From the NCBI GenBank assembly GCA_012032575.1, contig JAAUSP010000471.1, positions 1-6,075 of the forward strand: 6,075 nucleotides of DNA, in the 5' to 3' direction. Below, in pieces: positions 1-6,075 of the stretch. Origin of the DNA: Anaerolineales bacterium (GTDB taxonomy: Bacteria; Chloroflexota; Anaerolineae; 4572-78; J111). The notes under the pieces are model-generated. The model did no database searches and had not been told where the DNA came from. It was given only the letters and a program-made list of their open reading frames with translations. Position numbers and translations under genes: made by a program. Numbering within the stretch: the stretch's first letter is position 1; each line of letters begins with the position of its first letter.

Positions 1-490
1 AGTCCCGGCCTGGGGGTGATGGTCTGGGCGCCGCTGGAATTCTACACTCACCCTGCTGCTGACGGTGCTGGCCAGCATCGCCCTGGGGTTGTTTATCTCG
101 GCCTCGGCCACATCCAAAGATATGGTCACTTACCTCATCCTGATTGCCATCCTGATCCAGATCGTCTTTTCCGGGGCAATTTTTGAACTTTCACCCCTGA
201 CCGCGCCGCTGTCCTATCTGACCATCACCCGCTGGTCGCTGGAGAGCCTGGGCATCAGCGCCAACATCGAACACCTGAACACCCTCAGCCAGGTGCGGGT
301 GGAGAATGTACTGGATACGGGCCGCGGCCTGCAAACCCTGGTCAAGGATGTTGCCACGCCGCTTGATTTCTACATCAATTACACCCCCAACGCCCTGGCC
401 CTGGCCTCGCGCTGGATTTTGCTGCTGGCCCATATCCTGATCTGGAGCAATCTCACCATCTGGCAAATCAGGCGTAAGGACGAGATTTAG
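1..490 (+). CDS. ABC-2 type (ABCG-like) transporter permease, C-terminal part, 5'-truncated and frameshifted
   Basis: This is the end of a multi-pass ABC transporter permease, cut by the window start and ending at TAG 488-490. Two helices lie close together (about 50-115 and 125-180), followed by the segment LSYLTITRWSLESLG, an extracytoplasmic loop of roughly 80 residues, a last helix (about 397-455) and a short basic tail ending RRKDEI. This order matches the membrane half of ABCG-like half-transporters, which in Chloroflexota often carry FHA and ATPase domains upstream; those parts are outside the window. The substrate cannot be told. The frame is broken: bases 1-45 read SPGLGVMVWAPLEFY in frame 1, while LTLLLTVLASIALG continues in frame 2, where a stop lies at 17-19. 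One extra base near 43-50 explains this. The family call is fairly firm; the upstream domain content is inference. Confidence 0.75.
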
Positions 491-520
491 GCTTAGCACG
501 GCAGCCACCTCCGAGGAAGT

Positions 521-616
521 CATGTCATTCCGACCGTAGGGAGGAATCTTCTTCCCCGCTGCTTAACTTTTAGGCCGGGACCAAAATTTCTCGGCTTTCA
601 GCCTCGAAATGACATG
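521..616. repeat. Imperfect inverted-repeat element between genes (REP/MITE-like)
   Basis: The left end CATGTCATTCCGA (521-533) is the reverse complement of the right end TCGAAATGACATG (604-616) except for one base. The element is about 96 bp and contains GGGAGGAATCTTCTT inside the left half and AATTTCTCGGCTTTC inside the right half, which are partly complementary. It fills most of the gap between the permease and the protease. Short elements with such ends are, from general knowledge, common dispersed repeats in Chloroflexota and some other phyla. It has no coding capacity. It could form a long imperfect hairpin in the permease transcript and limit read-through. A second copy is not visible in this window. 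Confidence 0.65.
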
Positions 617-624
617 CCAGAAAT

Positions 625-630
625 AAGGAA
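625..630 (+). promoter_or_regulatory. Ribosome binding site of the S8 protease gene
   Basis: AAGGAA lies 5 nt before a GTG codon at 636-638. It supports GTG 636 as the start, which places a short basic stretch (MTKRKS) directly before the hydrophobic anchor. No convincing promoter was found between 491 and 624. Confidence 0.55.
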
Positions 631-635
631 AAATA

Positions 636-2428
636 GTGACAAAGCGAAAATCAACCCTCAACCCTATCTTTATTGTTATTATCTTGCTGGTTCTGGCCGG
701 TGGTATTGGCGCATATTTATTGGCCCAGGGAGGCCCTACGCCGCAGCCAGCCGCCGACGCCACCCCCACCCAGCCGACCCTGCAACTCCCCACCCTTCAA
801 CTGACTCCCCCCGCCTCTCTCTCTGACCTGTCAGCCCAGGTTGCCGCCGACTATCCTCAACTGGCCGAACTGCTCGAAAACCCCGAACTCGGCTCGGTGT
901 ACAAGGATTTTTACATCACCTACCAGAACGCCGGACAGGAAGCGGCTCTGGCCCTGGCCCGCCAGCGCGGCATTCTCAACGAAAACGATGATGTGGTAAT
1001 GACCCTCATCCTCGACTCGGCGGAGGAAACCCCCGCCCTGGTGACGGAACTGGAAACCGAGGGGGTGATTGTCGAGAGCAGCTACCAGGACCGGATCAAC
1101 ATCATCATTCCAACCCAGCTCATTCTGGAGCAAATTGACGCCACCGAGCCGGAGCTAATCGTCGAGCGGATTGCCAATCTGGAGCACGTGGTCAGCCTGC
1201 AACTGCCCAACAAACTGTCGGCGGATCAGGGTGGTTTTGCCGGCGAGGGAGTCGCCGTAACCCTGGCCGGCGAGTGGCAGGGCCAGGGCTTTACCGGGCA
1301 GGGGGTCAAAGTGGGGGTGTTGGATTTGGGCTTTGCCGGCTACGAGGGGCTGTTGGGCACGGAACTGCCCCAAGACGTGGTCATTTCGACCTTTGGCAAC
1401 CCGGCGCAACTGGGGGTGCAGGTCCACGGGACGGCCTGCGCCGAAATCATCCACGAGATGGCCCCCGACGCCCAGCTTTATCTGGCCTATTTCGACGGCA
1501 GCGAGGTGGCCCTCGGCCAGGCGGTGGACTGGCTGTTGAGCCAGGGCGTGGACATTGTTTCCAATTCGACCAGCATCAGCGGCCTTAGCCCGATGGACGG
1601 CAGCGGTTTTGCCGCCGACATTGCCAACCGGGTGCATGATGCCGGGGTGTTGTGGGTGAATGCCGCCGGCAACCGCGCCGACGAGCACTATCGCGGCGTC
1701 TTTCAGGATACCAACGGCGACACCCTGCACGAATTCGCCCCGGAGGTGACGGCTCTGCCCTTTACCATGAAAGCGGGCACGGCCAGTTATCTGATTTTGA
1801 GTTGGAATGATTGGGCCGCCCGCAACCAGGATTATGACTTGATCCTGTTCGACAAGAACGGCAACTTGTTGGCCAAAGCCGAGGATTTCCAGACGGGCCA
1901 GCCCGGCCAGCGCTCCGCCGAGGTGATCTCGTATCAGTTTGCCAAAACCGACACCTATCTGCTGGCCATCCAAAACCGGGGCGGCGCGGCTCGCGGGGAT
2001 GCTACCCTGGACCTGTTTGTTTACAACGGCAAAATCCCGCCGGAGTTTATGCACCCCGAAGCCAGCCTGGGCACCCCCGCCGACGCCCGCGGCGCGTTTA
2101 CCGTAGGCGCGGTTAAATGGTCTAACGACGTGCTGGAGCCGTACAGTTCGCAAGGTCCCACCAACGACGGGCGCATCAAGCCCGATTTGGTCGCGCCTTC
2201 CGCGGTCAAGAGTGCCTCGTACTCGCCTTTTTTTGACGGTACCTCAGCCGCCACGCCGCACGTAGCCGGGGCCGCCGCGCTGATTCTGCAAGCTTTTCCG
2301 GCTTACACCCCGGCTGAGATTGCCACGCTTTCCAAAGCCGGGCGGTCAAGCTGGGCGATGCCCTGCCGAACAACAAATTTGGCGCGGGCCGGCTCAGCCT
2401 GGGCCAGACTCCCGCCGCGTCCCAATAA
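636..2428 (+). CDS. Membrane-anchored subtilisin-like serine protease (S8 family), frameshifted near its end
   Basis: Likely an extracytoplasmic serine endopeptidase. In order: basic N-terminus and a hydrophobic signal or anchor (residues 11-31, no lipobox); a Pro/Thr/Gln linker (32-62); a propeptide-like region (about 115-192); and the catalytic domain. The triad is Asp230 in VGVLDLGF, His264 in VHGTACAEIIHEMAPDA and Ser537 in DGTSAATPHVAGAAALI, with oxyanion Asn346 in NAAGN. Between Asn346 and Ser537 sits an extra beta-rich stretch (about 378-464, containing YDLILFDKNGN and YLLAIQNRGG) that resembles a jelly-roll or PPC-like module. After PAEIAT the literal frame degrades into low-quality sequence and stops at 2502-2504. 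Adding one T in the run 2329-2331 restores RAVKLGDALPNNKFGAGRLS, a typical S8 C-terminus, with stop TAA at 2426-2428 and a 597-residue product. It starts at GTG 636 with an AAGGAA site. Substrate unknown. Confidence 0.9.
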
Positions 2429-3083
2429 AGGCCAGCCCGCCGTGAACCGGCCACAGCAGCCACAGATTGGGGGCATAAAAGAAAATGGTAGCAGTGAGGA
2501 TTAAAATGACGGCTTTGCCGAGCCGGTACACCGGCTCGTCTCTTTGGACCCAGGCGACCAGCGCCCCTTCCAGCAGCCCCCAGAGCATGCCGCCGATCAC
2601 CCCCAAATAGAGATCATCGGTCAACGTCCAAAAAATGGCGTAATAAAAGGCCCAGTGCAGCCCGTCGTAAAGAATTTCCAGCACAGACAGGCGGGCGGCG
2701 AGCGGCTTGAGGCCGAGCCGGGCCAGCCCCCAACGCAGCCCCAGGGCCAGCAGCAGCACCGCCAGCCCCAGCCTGATAACAATCCCGCCGTCGGCCAGAC
2801 ATTCGAGCAGGAGCAGGGTGGCGGCCTTTTGCAGGCTGACCCCGTTCAACTCAAGGGCTATGATCGTTTCAAGCCCTTTCAACCCCAAAAATCGGGGCGG
2901 CAAGAGTCCGGCAATAACAGCCAGGTACGGCAGACCGACCGTATAAAAAAATCGAGCAGTGGAAGGCAGCCACTGCTCGCTGGTATCAGCTTCGCCCTGG
3001 CGCTTTTGCCACCAGGCCCAGGCGACCGGCAGAGCCAGCGACGCCAGCGCCAGACCCGCCAGGAGGAGGTTTTGATTTATCAC
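2394..3083 (-). CDS. Uncharacterised multi-pass membrane protein coupled to the histidine kinase
   Basis: I do not recognise this family. The product is 229 residues and very hydrophobic, with about five to seven membrane segments: near residues 4-22, 46-68, 123-147, a long region 166-203 holding LHWAFYYAIFWTLTDDLYLG, and 214-245 ending in LWLLWPVHGGLAF. A charged loop (QKRQGEADTSEQW) follows the first helix. The chosen start is GTG 3083, which shares GTGA with the stop of the kinase gene (TGA 3080-3082). The frame is open further upstream to 3161, but that part lies inside kinase coding sequence in another frame and gives a non-membrane, Arg/Gly-rich lead, so I reject it. The 4-bp overlap implies translational coupling and joint function with the kinase, perhaps as a signal or membrane partner (inference). 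Its 3' end overlaps the convergent protease end by 35 bp. Confidence 0.75.
   Translation of the reverse strand: MINQNLLLAGLALASLALPVAWAWWQKRQGEADTSEQWLPSTARFFYTVGLPYLAVIAGLLPPRFLGLKGLETIIALELNGVSLQKAATLLLLECLADGGIVIRLGLAVLLLALGLRWGLARLGLKPLAARLSVLEILYDGLHWAFYYAIFWTLTDDLYLGVIGGMLWGLLEGALVAWVQRDEPVYRLGKAVILILTATIFFYAPNLWLLWPVHGGLAFIGTRRESGPG
2519..2538. repeat. 20-bp near-perfect palindrome inside a coding region
   Basis: CGAGCCGGT (2519-2527) and ACCGGCTCG (2530-2538) are exact reverse complements separated by AC. It encodes DEPVYRLG in the membrane protein on the minus strand and lies about 90 bp beyond the restored protease stop. There is no T-tract, so it is not a standard terminator. It could be chance or a protein-binding site. 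Confidence 0.35.
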
Positions 3084-4868
3084 GCCACTTCTCTCACCCC
3101 GGCAAAGGGGATTTCGACCCGTACGGTAGTGCCCCGGCCCCGCGCCGACTCGATGGCGCACACCCCGCCAACCAGTTGGGCACGCTCGTCGAGGTTGAGC
3201 AGGCCCAGGCTGGTGCGCTGGTCGTAGGTGGATTTGGTCGCTTCGACATCAAAGCCAACCCCATTATCCTTGATCTCAACCATCAGGCTACTTTTACCGG
3301 CCAGCAGGTTGATCTTGATCTCGGTGGCCTGGGAGTGTTTTTTGGCGTTACCGACCGCCTCTTCGATAATGGCAAAAACCACACCCTCGGCTTCGCCGGT
3401 GAGCTGGCTGTTGTAACCGCGATTATTGACAAAGACTTTGAACGATTCGGTGGCGTTCAGCCGCTCGGCGTATTGGGTCAGCGCGGGCAGTAAGCCCTGG
3501 GTTTCCAAAATAACCGGACGCATGGCGAAGAGCATGGTGCGGATTTCCTGGGTGGTCCGCTGGGCAATCTCTTCAACCTTGACCACCTCTTCATACGCTT
3601 TTGGCCATGTCTTCTTTCTGCAAAACCATCTTGATAAAGTTAAGGCGCATAGCAATGGCGGCGATAGACTGGGTCGGGCCGTCGTGCAAATCGCGGGCCA
3701 GTTTGCGCCGGGCTTCGGCCTCTTTCTCCAGAATCTTTTGCTGTTCGCGCTGCAAATCTTCAAAAAGTTGAGCGTTTTGCAGGGTTACAATGGCCTGGCT
3801 GCAAAAGGTAGTGAGGAGCTGCTTGTGTTCTTCGCTGTAAAAGTGGGGTTCGGTGCTGCAAAAGAGCACCACCCCATAGGTGTTCAACCCGGCCCGCAGC
3901 GGCGCGCAAATAGCCGAGCGGCAGCCCGGTGTTGAGGCAAACGAAGTCAAAACCCGGTCTTTTTGGACGTTGTTGGTGATCGTCGCTTCCGCCGTGCGGA
4001 TAGTCCGGCCAATCAGCCCTTCTTCACCCGAAACCCGCCGGCCCTCATCGGAGCGACCAATGTTGCGACCGGCGGCTACGGTGAGCCGTTCCGCCCCGTT
4101 TTCGCTGTCGCCTTCAAACAGCAGCACCATCGCAATGGCCGACTCATCTTTGATCCCGACCTCAGCCATGGCCGAAAAAGCCAGGTCAATCATGGTCCGC
4201 AGCACTTTGCGGTAGTTGAGGGTTGAACCCAGGGTCAGCGCCATTTCGGAGATCAGCTTGCCGCGTTCGGTTGCTACCCGCAAACTTTTCAACTCAGTTT
4301 CATTTTCCTCGGCCGCCAGGTCGAGCTGCTGGCGGATAAAGGGGCCGGGCAGTCCGCCGGCGATAAACAGCACAATCGCGCTGGCGGCGGCTTCCAGCAG
4401 GGCGTTGATCACCTTGACCCGGTCAATCTCCTCGCTCAACAGCGGGACCAGCGGCACGCCGTAACTTAGCGCCACCGGCAGGGCCATCAGCAGGCCAGCT
4501 TCGGCGTTCCAGCGCAACCCGGCCAGCATGACCGGCACCATCATCAGCGGCAGCAACAATTGGGCGTGCCTGGGCAGCATGATCATCAAACCGATAGCCA
4601 AAACAGCATCCAGAATGGCGGCGATAACGGTCAGCCAACTGGGGAAAAATTTTGACCACAACAGGCCGGCGTAAATTCCATTTAGCCCCAAGCCCACCCC
4701 GACCAACACCAGCAGCCGGGTTAAGTTGGTGGTCGGTTGGCGGCTTAACAGGCTTTCGCCAACCACAAACAGGGCAATAAGCAGTAGCCAGATCCAGCGC
4801 AGGTTAGAGACAAGCCAATCTAAGGCAAATGTGTTGAGTTGGGTTGTATCTTTAGTCTCAGTAGTGAT
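3080..4868 (-). CDS. Membrane-bound sensor histidine kinase, HisKA_3 (NarL/LiaS/DesK type) with GAF domain, frameshifted
   Basis: This is a two-component sensor kinase that autophosphorylates on histidine. In order along the minus strand: several membrane helices (about 4810-4350, starting with NLRWIWLLLIALFVV), a charged linker, a GAF domain (about 4214-3768, with EEGLIGRTIRTAEATI and ICAPLRAG), then the HisKA_3 H-box ARDLHDGPTQS with phospho-acceptor His at 3684-3686. The HATPase domain follows, with N-box EEAVGNAKKHS (Asn 3347-3349), G1 box DNGVGFD (about 3248-3268) and G2 box SLGLLNLDERAQ (about 3205). The frame breaks at the A-run 3599-3602: MVLQKEDMAK continues as AYEEVVKVEEIAQRT only if one base is removed, giving about 595 residues. 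Coding character runs upstream of GTG 4766 to at least 4868, because the first helix lies mostly before it, but no ATG, GTG or TTG exists in frame after the stop at 4881-4883. I place the start provisionally at ATC 4866-4868, 6 nt after GGGAGG. No response regulator is adjacent in the window. Confidence 0.88.
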
Positions 4869-4874
4869 AGGTGG

Positions 4875-4880
4875 CCTCCC
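4875..4880 (-). promoter_or_regulatory. Shine-Dalgarno site of the histidine kinase gene
   Basis: GGGAGG on the minus strand, 6 nt before the in-frame ATC codon at 4866-4868. It is the best ribosome site near the kinase N-terminus and argues that translation begins here rather than at GTG 4766, which would cut into the first membrane helix. An ATG at 4882-4884 lies just upstream in another frame and stops after eight codons at 4858-4860. That ATG could be the true start if a further indel is present. Confidence 0.5.
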
Positions 4881-4884
4881 TCAT

Positions 4885-4908
4885 AATCATCCCACCAACC
4901 GGATGATT
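4885..4908 (-). promoter_or_regulatory. 8-bp inverted repeat directly before the kinase ribosome site
   Basis: AATCATCC and GGATGATT form exact 8-bp arms around an 8-nt loop. The hairpin lies 4 nt upstream of GGGAGG in the kinase leader. Its loop contains GGTG, and the segment GGTGG (minus strand, 4892-4896) can alternatively pair with CCACC (4870-4874), which would enclose the ribosome site in a loop. It could be an RNA control element or a DNA operator; the sequence does not decide. Confidence 0.45.
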
Positions 4909-4917
4909 TATTGTACC

Positions 4918-4935
4918 GATGGCTCAAGGGCCATC
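4918..4935 (-). promoter_or_regulatory. Second leader hairpin, 6-bp arms
   Basis: GATGGC and GCCATC flank a 6-nt loop. It falls between the proposed transcription start (about 4948) and the hairpin at 4885-4908. Read on the plus strand it is followed by TTTGT, but no plus-strand gene ends nearby, so a terminator role in that direction is unlikely. Confidence 0.35.
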
Positions 4936-4954
4936 TTTGTATGACTACAGATAA

Positions 4955-4960
4955 ATTATA
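4955..4960 (-). promoter_or_regulatory. Putative promoter -10 box for the kinase operon
   Basis: An exact TATAAT on the minus strand lies in the AT-rich gap. Transcription would start near 4948, giving a leader of about 80 nt that contains both inverted repeats. At 17-18 nt upstream there is only a weak -35 (TTCGCG-like), which would fit an activator-dependent promoter. A second, weaker -10-like TACAAT is at 4910-4915. Confidence 0.45.
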
Positions 4961-4997
4961 TCCCTTTTCCTCCTTCTTCGCGAACACAATTGTTGTA

Positions 4998-5015
4998 TTT
5001 TAAGGGGTTTTAAGG
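4998..5015 (-). promoter_or_regulatory. 10-bp-period direct repeat upstream of the kinase promoter
   Basis: TTTTAAGG occurs twice (4998-5005 and 5008-5015, plus-strand reading) with a 2-bp spacer, so the copies are exactly one helical turn apart. They lie about 50-67 bp upstream of the proposed transcription start. Tandem sites with this spacing are typical of response regulators that bind as head-to-tail dimers. The regulator is unknown, and chance is possible in such AT-rich DNA. Confidence 0.35.
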
Positions 5016-5060
5016 TAACTGAACCCTGGCCTGACTAAACCCTATCGCCAAGAAACGAGA

Positions 5061-5087
5061 CACGCCCATATTATCAGATATGGCGTG
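5061..5087 (-). terminator. Terminator-like hairpin after the ferric-reductase-like gene
   Basis: CACGCCATA and TATGG(G)CGTG form a 9-bp stem with one bulged base around an 8-nt loop, 28 bp past the stop of the ferric-reductase-like gene. On the minus strand it is followed by TCTCGTTTCTT, a poor U-tract. Its place between two same-strand genes, before the kinase promoter, favours a terminator, but an operator is possible. Confidence 0.4.
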
Positions 5088-5115
5088 CTGGCTCCTCAAA
5101 TTTGGATAAACTGGA

Positions 5116-5902
5116 TCAACGGGTTTTTACCTTGAGAGTAAACAGGCGATAGTAGACCAGAAAGAGTACACTGCCCCCCGTAACCAGATACATCCCCTGC
5201 ACCAGGCCCAGCCCACTGTCGCTGCCGGCCATAATGCCGTGACCCAGCGCCAGGCTATACGCCACAAAGGTAAGATAATGAAGCGCCCGCCAGGCTTTTT
5301 GGCCCATCTGTTTGCGCAGATAGAAACTGCCGGTCAAGGCTGCGCTCAAATACAAGCCCAGCGTCCCCAGGCCGGTCCAGAGCGGTTCATAGGGGGCCAA
5401 AAACGGAACGGCCAGATGAAAGATATTGAAACCGATATAGCGGTCGCCCAGCAAAATCAGGGCGTGGAGGGTGGAGAACAGGATTGTTCCGATTGAAAGG
5501 AACTCGTGCAGGCCATAGGCCAGAACCGGCGAGATCAGCCTATCGGTGATTTTGGTGCTCAACACCAGCCCCCAGACCACCGACAGCCACAACAACAGAT
5601 AGCCCAGCAGGCCGCCGGCGCGGGCCATATACCAATAAGCCTTGGTATCGGCGCTGAGGGGCAGCCCCAGAACCTGGGCTTCCTGCCCCAACCAACTTCG
5701 CCACCCTGCCGGCAGCCAGCCGGCCAGACTGAGGCTGAGCAGGGCTAACAGGCTGTGTGAAGGGTCGCTGCGGTAATCCAGCCAGAGCCACACTCCCAGC
5801 AGGGCTATCACCCCCCCCGGCGACTACGCCCAGGCCCAGCAGCAGCAGGTCCAACTCTATTTTAGAATTCGCTTGAATTGACACTTTTGATGGATTGATC
5901 AT
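5116..5902 (-). CDS. Ferric-reductase-like transmembrane protein (bis-haem b), frameshifted at a poly-G tract
   Basis: This appears to be a membrane electron-transfer protein. It has six likely helices and two histidine pairs: the codons at 5508 (YGLHEF) and 5466 (STLHAL) are 14 residues apart, and those at 5280 (RALHYL) and 5241 (LGHGIM) are 13 apart. This is the classic haem-ligand spacing of the ferric reductase/NOX/MsrQ membrane domain. The FAD and NAD(P)H domains of full reductases are absent, so a separate partner must supply electrons. A polar loop after helix 1 (DYRSDPSHS) is followed by KAYWYMARAGGLLGYLLLW. The start is ATG 5902 with AGGAGA 9 nt upstream; helix 1 begins as IELDLLLLGLGVVAG and continues as VIALLGVWLWL only after removing one G from the eight-G run (plus-strand C 5811-5818), giving 261 residues. 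It follows the Pro-rich gene by 32 bp, probably in one operon. The exact substrate is unknown. Confidence 0.85.
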
Positions 5903-5911
5903 TGGTAATAA

Positions 5912-5917
5912 TCTCCT
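5912..5917 (-). promoter_or_regulatory. Ribosome binding site of the ferric-reductase-like gene
   Basis: AGGAGA on the minus strand, 9 nt before ATG 5902. It decides the start: the GTG at 5811 has no comparable site and would remove half of the first membrane helix. Confidence 0.65.
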
Positions 5918-5934
5918 GGAAAAAAGGGGATAAG

Positions 5935-6075
5935 TTATGAACCGCCGCTGCTTTGCGCTGTGTTGACCGGCGCAGAAACCGGCAGCGGAGTCGGCAGAAC
6001 CGGCAGATCGGGTAACGGGGCCAGGGTGGGCAGCGGTGCCAGGGGTTGGAATGGGGGCCGGTTGAAAAGTGGTCG
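5935..6075 (-). CDS. Pro-rich C-terminal tail of an unidentified protein, 5'-truncated by the window
   Basis: An open frame enters from the window end and stops at TAA 5935-5937, giving the last 46 residues. They include LAPLPTLAPLPDLPVLPTPL, a Pro/Leu repeat with a two-to-three-residue period, and end SSGGS. Such tails and linkers are usual in secreted or membrane proteins of Chloroflexota. No functional domain is visible, so no function is given. The gene sits 32 bp upstream of the ferric-reductase-like gene on the same strand, so it may encode a partner in electron transfer (inference). A neighbouring frame reads TTFQPAPIPTP just before the repeat, which hints at another one-base break in the run 6042-6045. 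Confidence 0.55.
   Translation of the reverse strand, partial: RPLFNRPPFQPLAPLPTLAPLPDLPVLPTPLPVSAPVNTAQSSGGS

Noticed and set aside
1155..2153. A 332-codon open frame on the minus strand opposite the protease
   Set aside because: It is the antisense shadow of a clear S8 catalytic domain, rich in Gly, Ala, Val and His without any domain, and has no ribosome site.
2394..3083. CPBP-family membrane protease as identity of the membrane protein
   Set aside because: The EExxxR motif and the spaced histidine motifs of that family are not visible; a His and acidic residues occur but not in the right order.
2544..3227. A 227-codon plus-strand open frame opposite the membrane protein and kinase
   Set aside because: Its Gln/Pro/Arg-rich composition is the typical antisense of a Leu/Ala-rich membrane protein; the minus strand has real hydrophobic helices and kinase motifs here.
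3591..3763. Treating the kinase as two overlapping genes
   Set aside because: In this overlap the second frame is low-quality Arg/Pro/Trp-rich sequence up to KAYEEV, while the first frame carries the H-box. One frameshifted gene explains both.
4918..4935. Plus-strand Rho-independent terminator
   Set aside because: The stem is only 6 bp with TTTGT after it, and no plus-strand gene ends upstream.
1..6075. CRISPR array, tRNA, rRNA, integrase or defence cassette
   Set aside because: No regular spaced repeats, cloverleaf, or recognisable mobile or defence domains were found on either strand.

Overview
This window looks like chromosomal DNA from a free-living or metagenomic Chloroflexota bacterium, probably Anaerolineae-like. 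This is inferred from style, not from a marker gene: GC-rich coding DNA, Pro/Thr-rich extracytoplasmic linkers, an ABCG-like ABC-2 permease tail, a GAF plus HisKA_3 sensor kinase, and a dispersed-type inverted repeat with ends resembling CATGTCATTCCGA. I see no rRNA, tRNA, CRISPR array, transposase or phage gene.

Layout. Plus strand: the C-terminal part of an ABC-2 type permease (1-490), a 145-bp gap holding an inverted-repeat element (521-616), then a membrane-anchored subtilisin-family (S8) serine protease (636-about 2428). Minus strand, converging on the protease: an uncharacterised multi-pass membrane protein (2394-3083), overlapped by 4 bp by a membrane-bound NarL/LiaS-type histidine kinase (3080-about 4868). 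These two form a translationally coupled pair. Upstream of the kinase is a roughly 245-bp AT-rich control region with a TATAAT -10 box, two leader hairpins and a 10-bp-period direct repeat. Beyond it, also on the minus strand, are a six-helix ferric-reductase-like (bis-haem b) membrane protein (5116-5902) and the Pro-rich C-terminal tail of another gene (5935-6075, running off the window). No stretch of more than 300 bases lacks a gene.

Four genes have their conserved sequence split between two reading frames, with good family-like protein on both sides of each break: the ABC permease (about 43-50), the protease (2329-2331), the kinase (3599-3602) and the ferric-reductase-like gene (5811-5818). 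A fifth break, in the Pro-rich tail, is possible. So many one-base indels in one small region fit uncorrected sequencing or assembly error better than independent gene decay. Gene boundaries below are given for the restored frames.

Functionally, almost everything is at the cell envelope: export or transport, extracytoplasmic proteolysis, signal sensing and membrane electron transfer. The kinase has no response regulator within the window. I found no clear new defence or mobile system. The most interesting parts are the kinase leader and its apparent lack of an ordinary start codon, and the kinase/membrane-protein pair.
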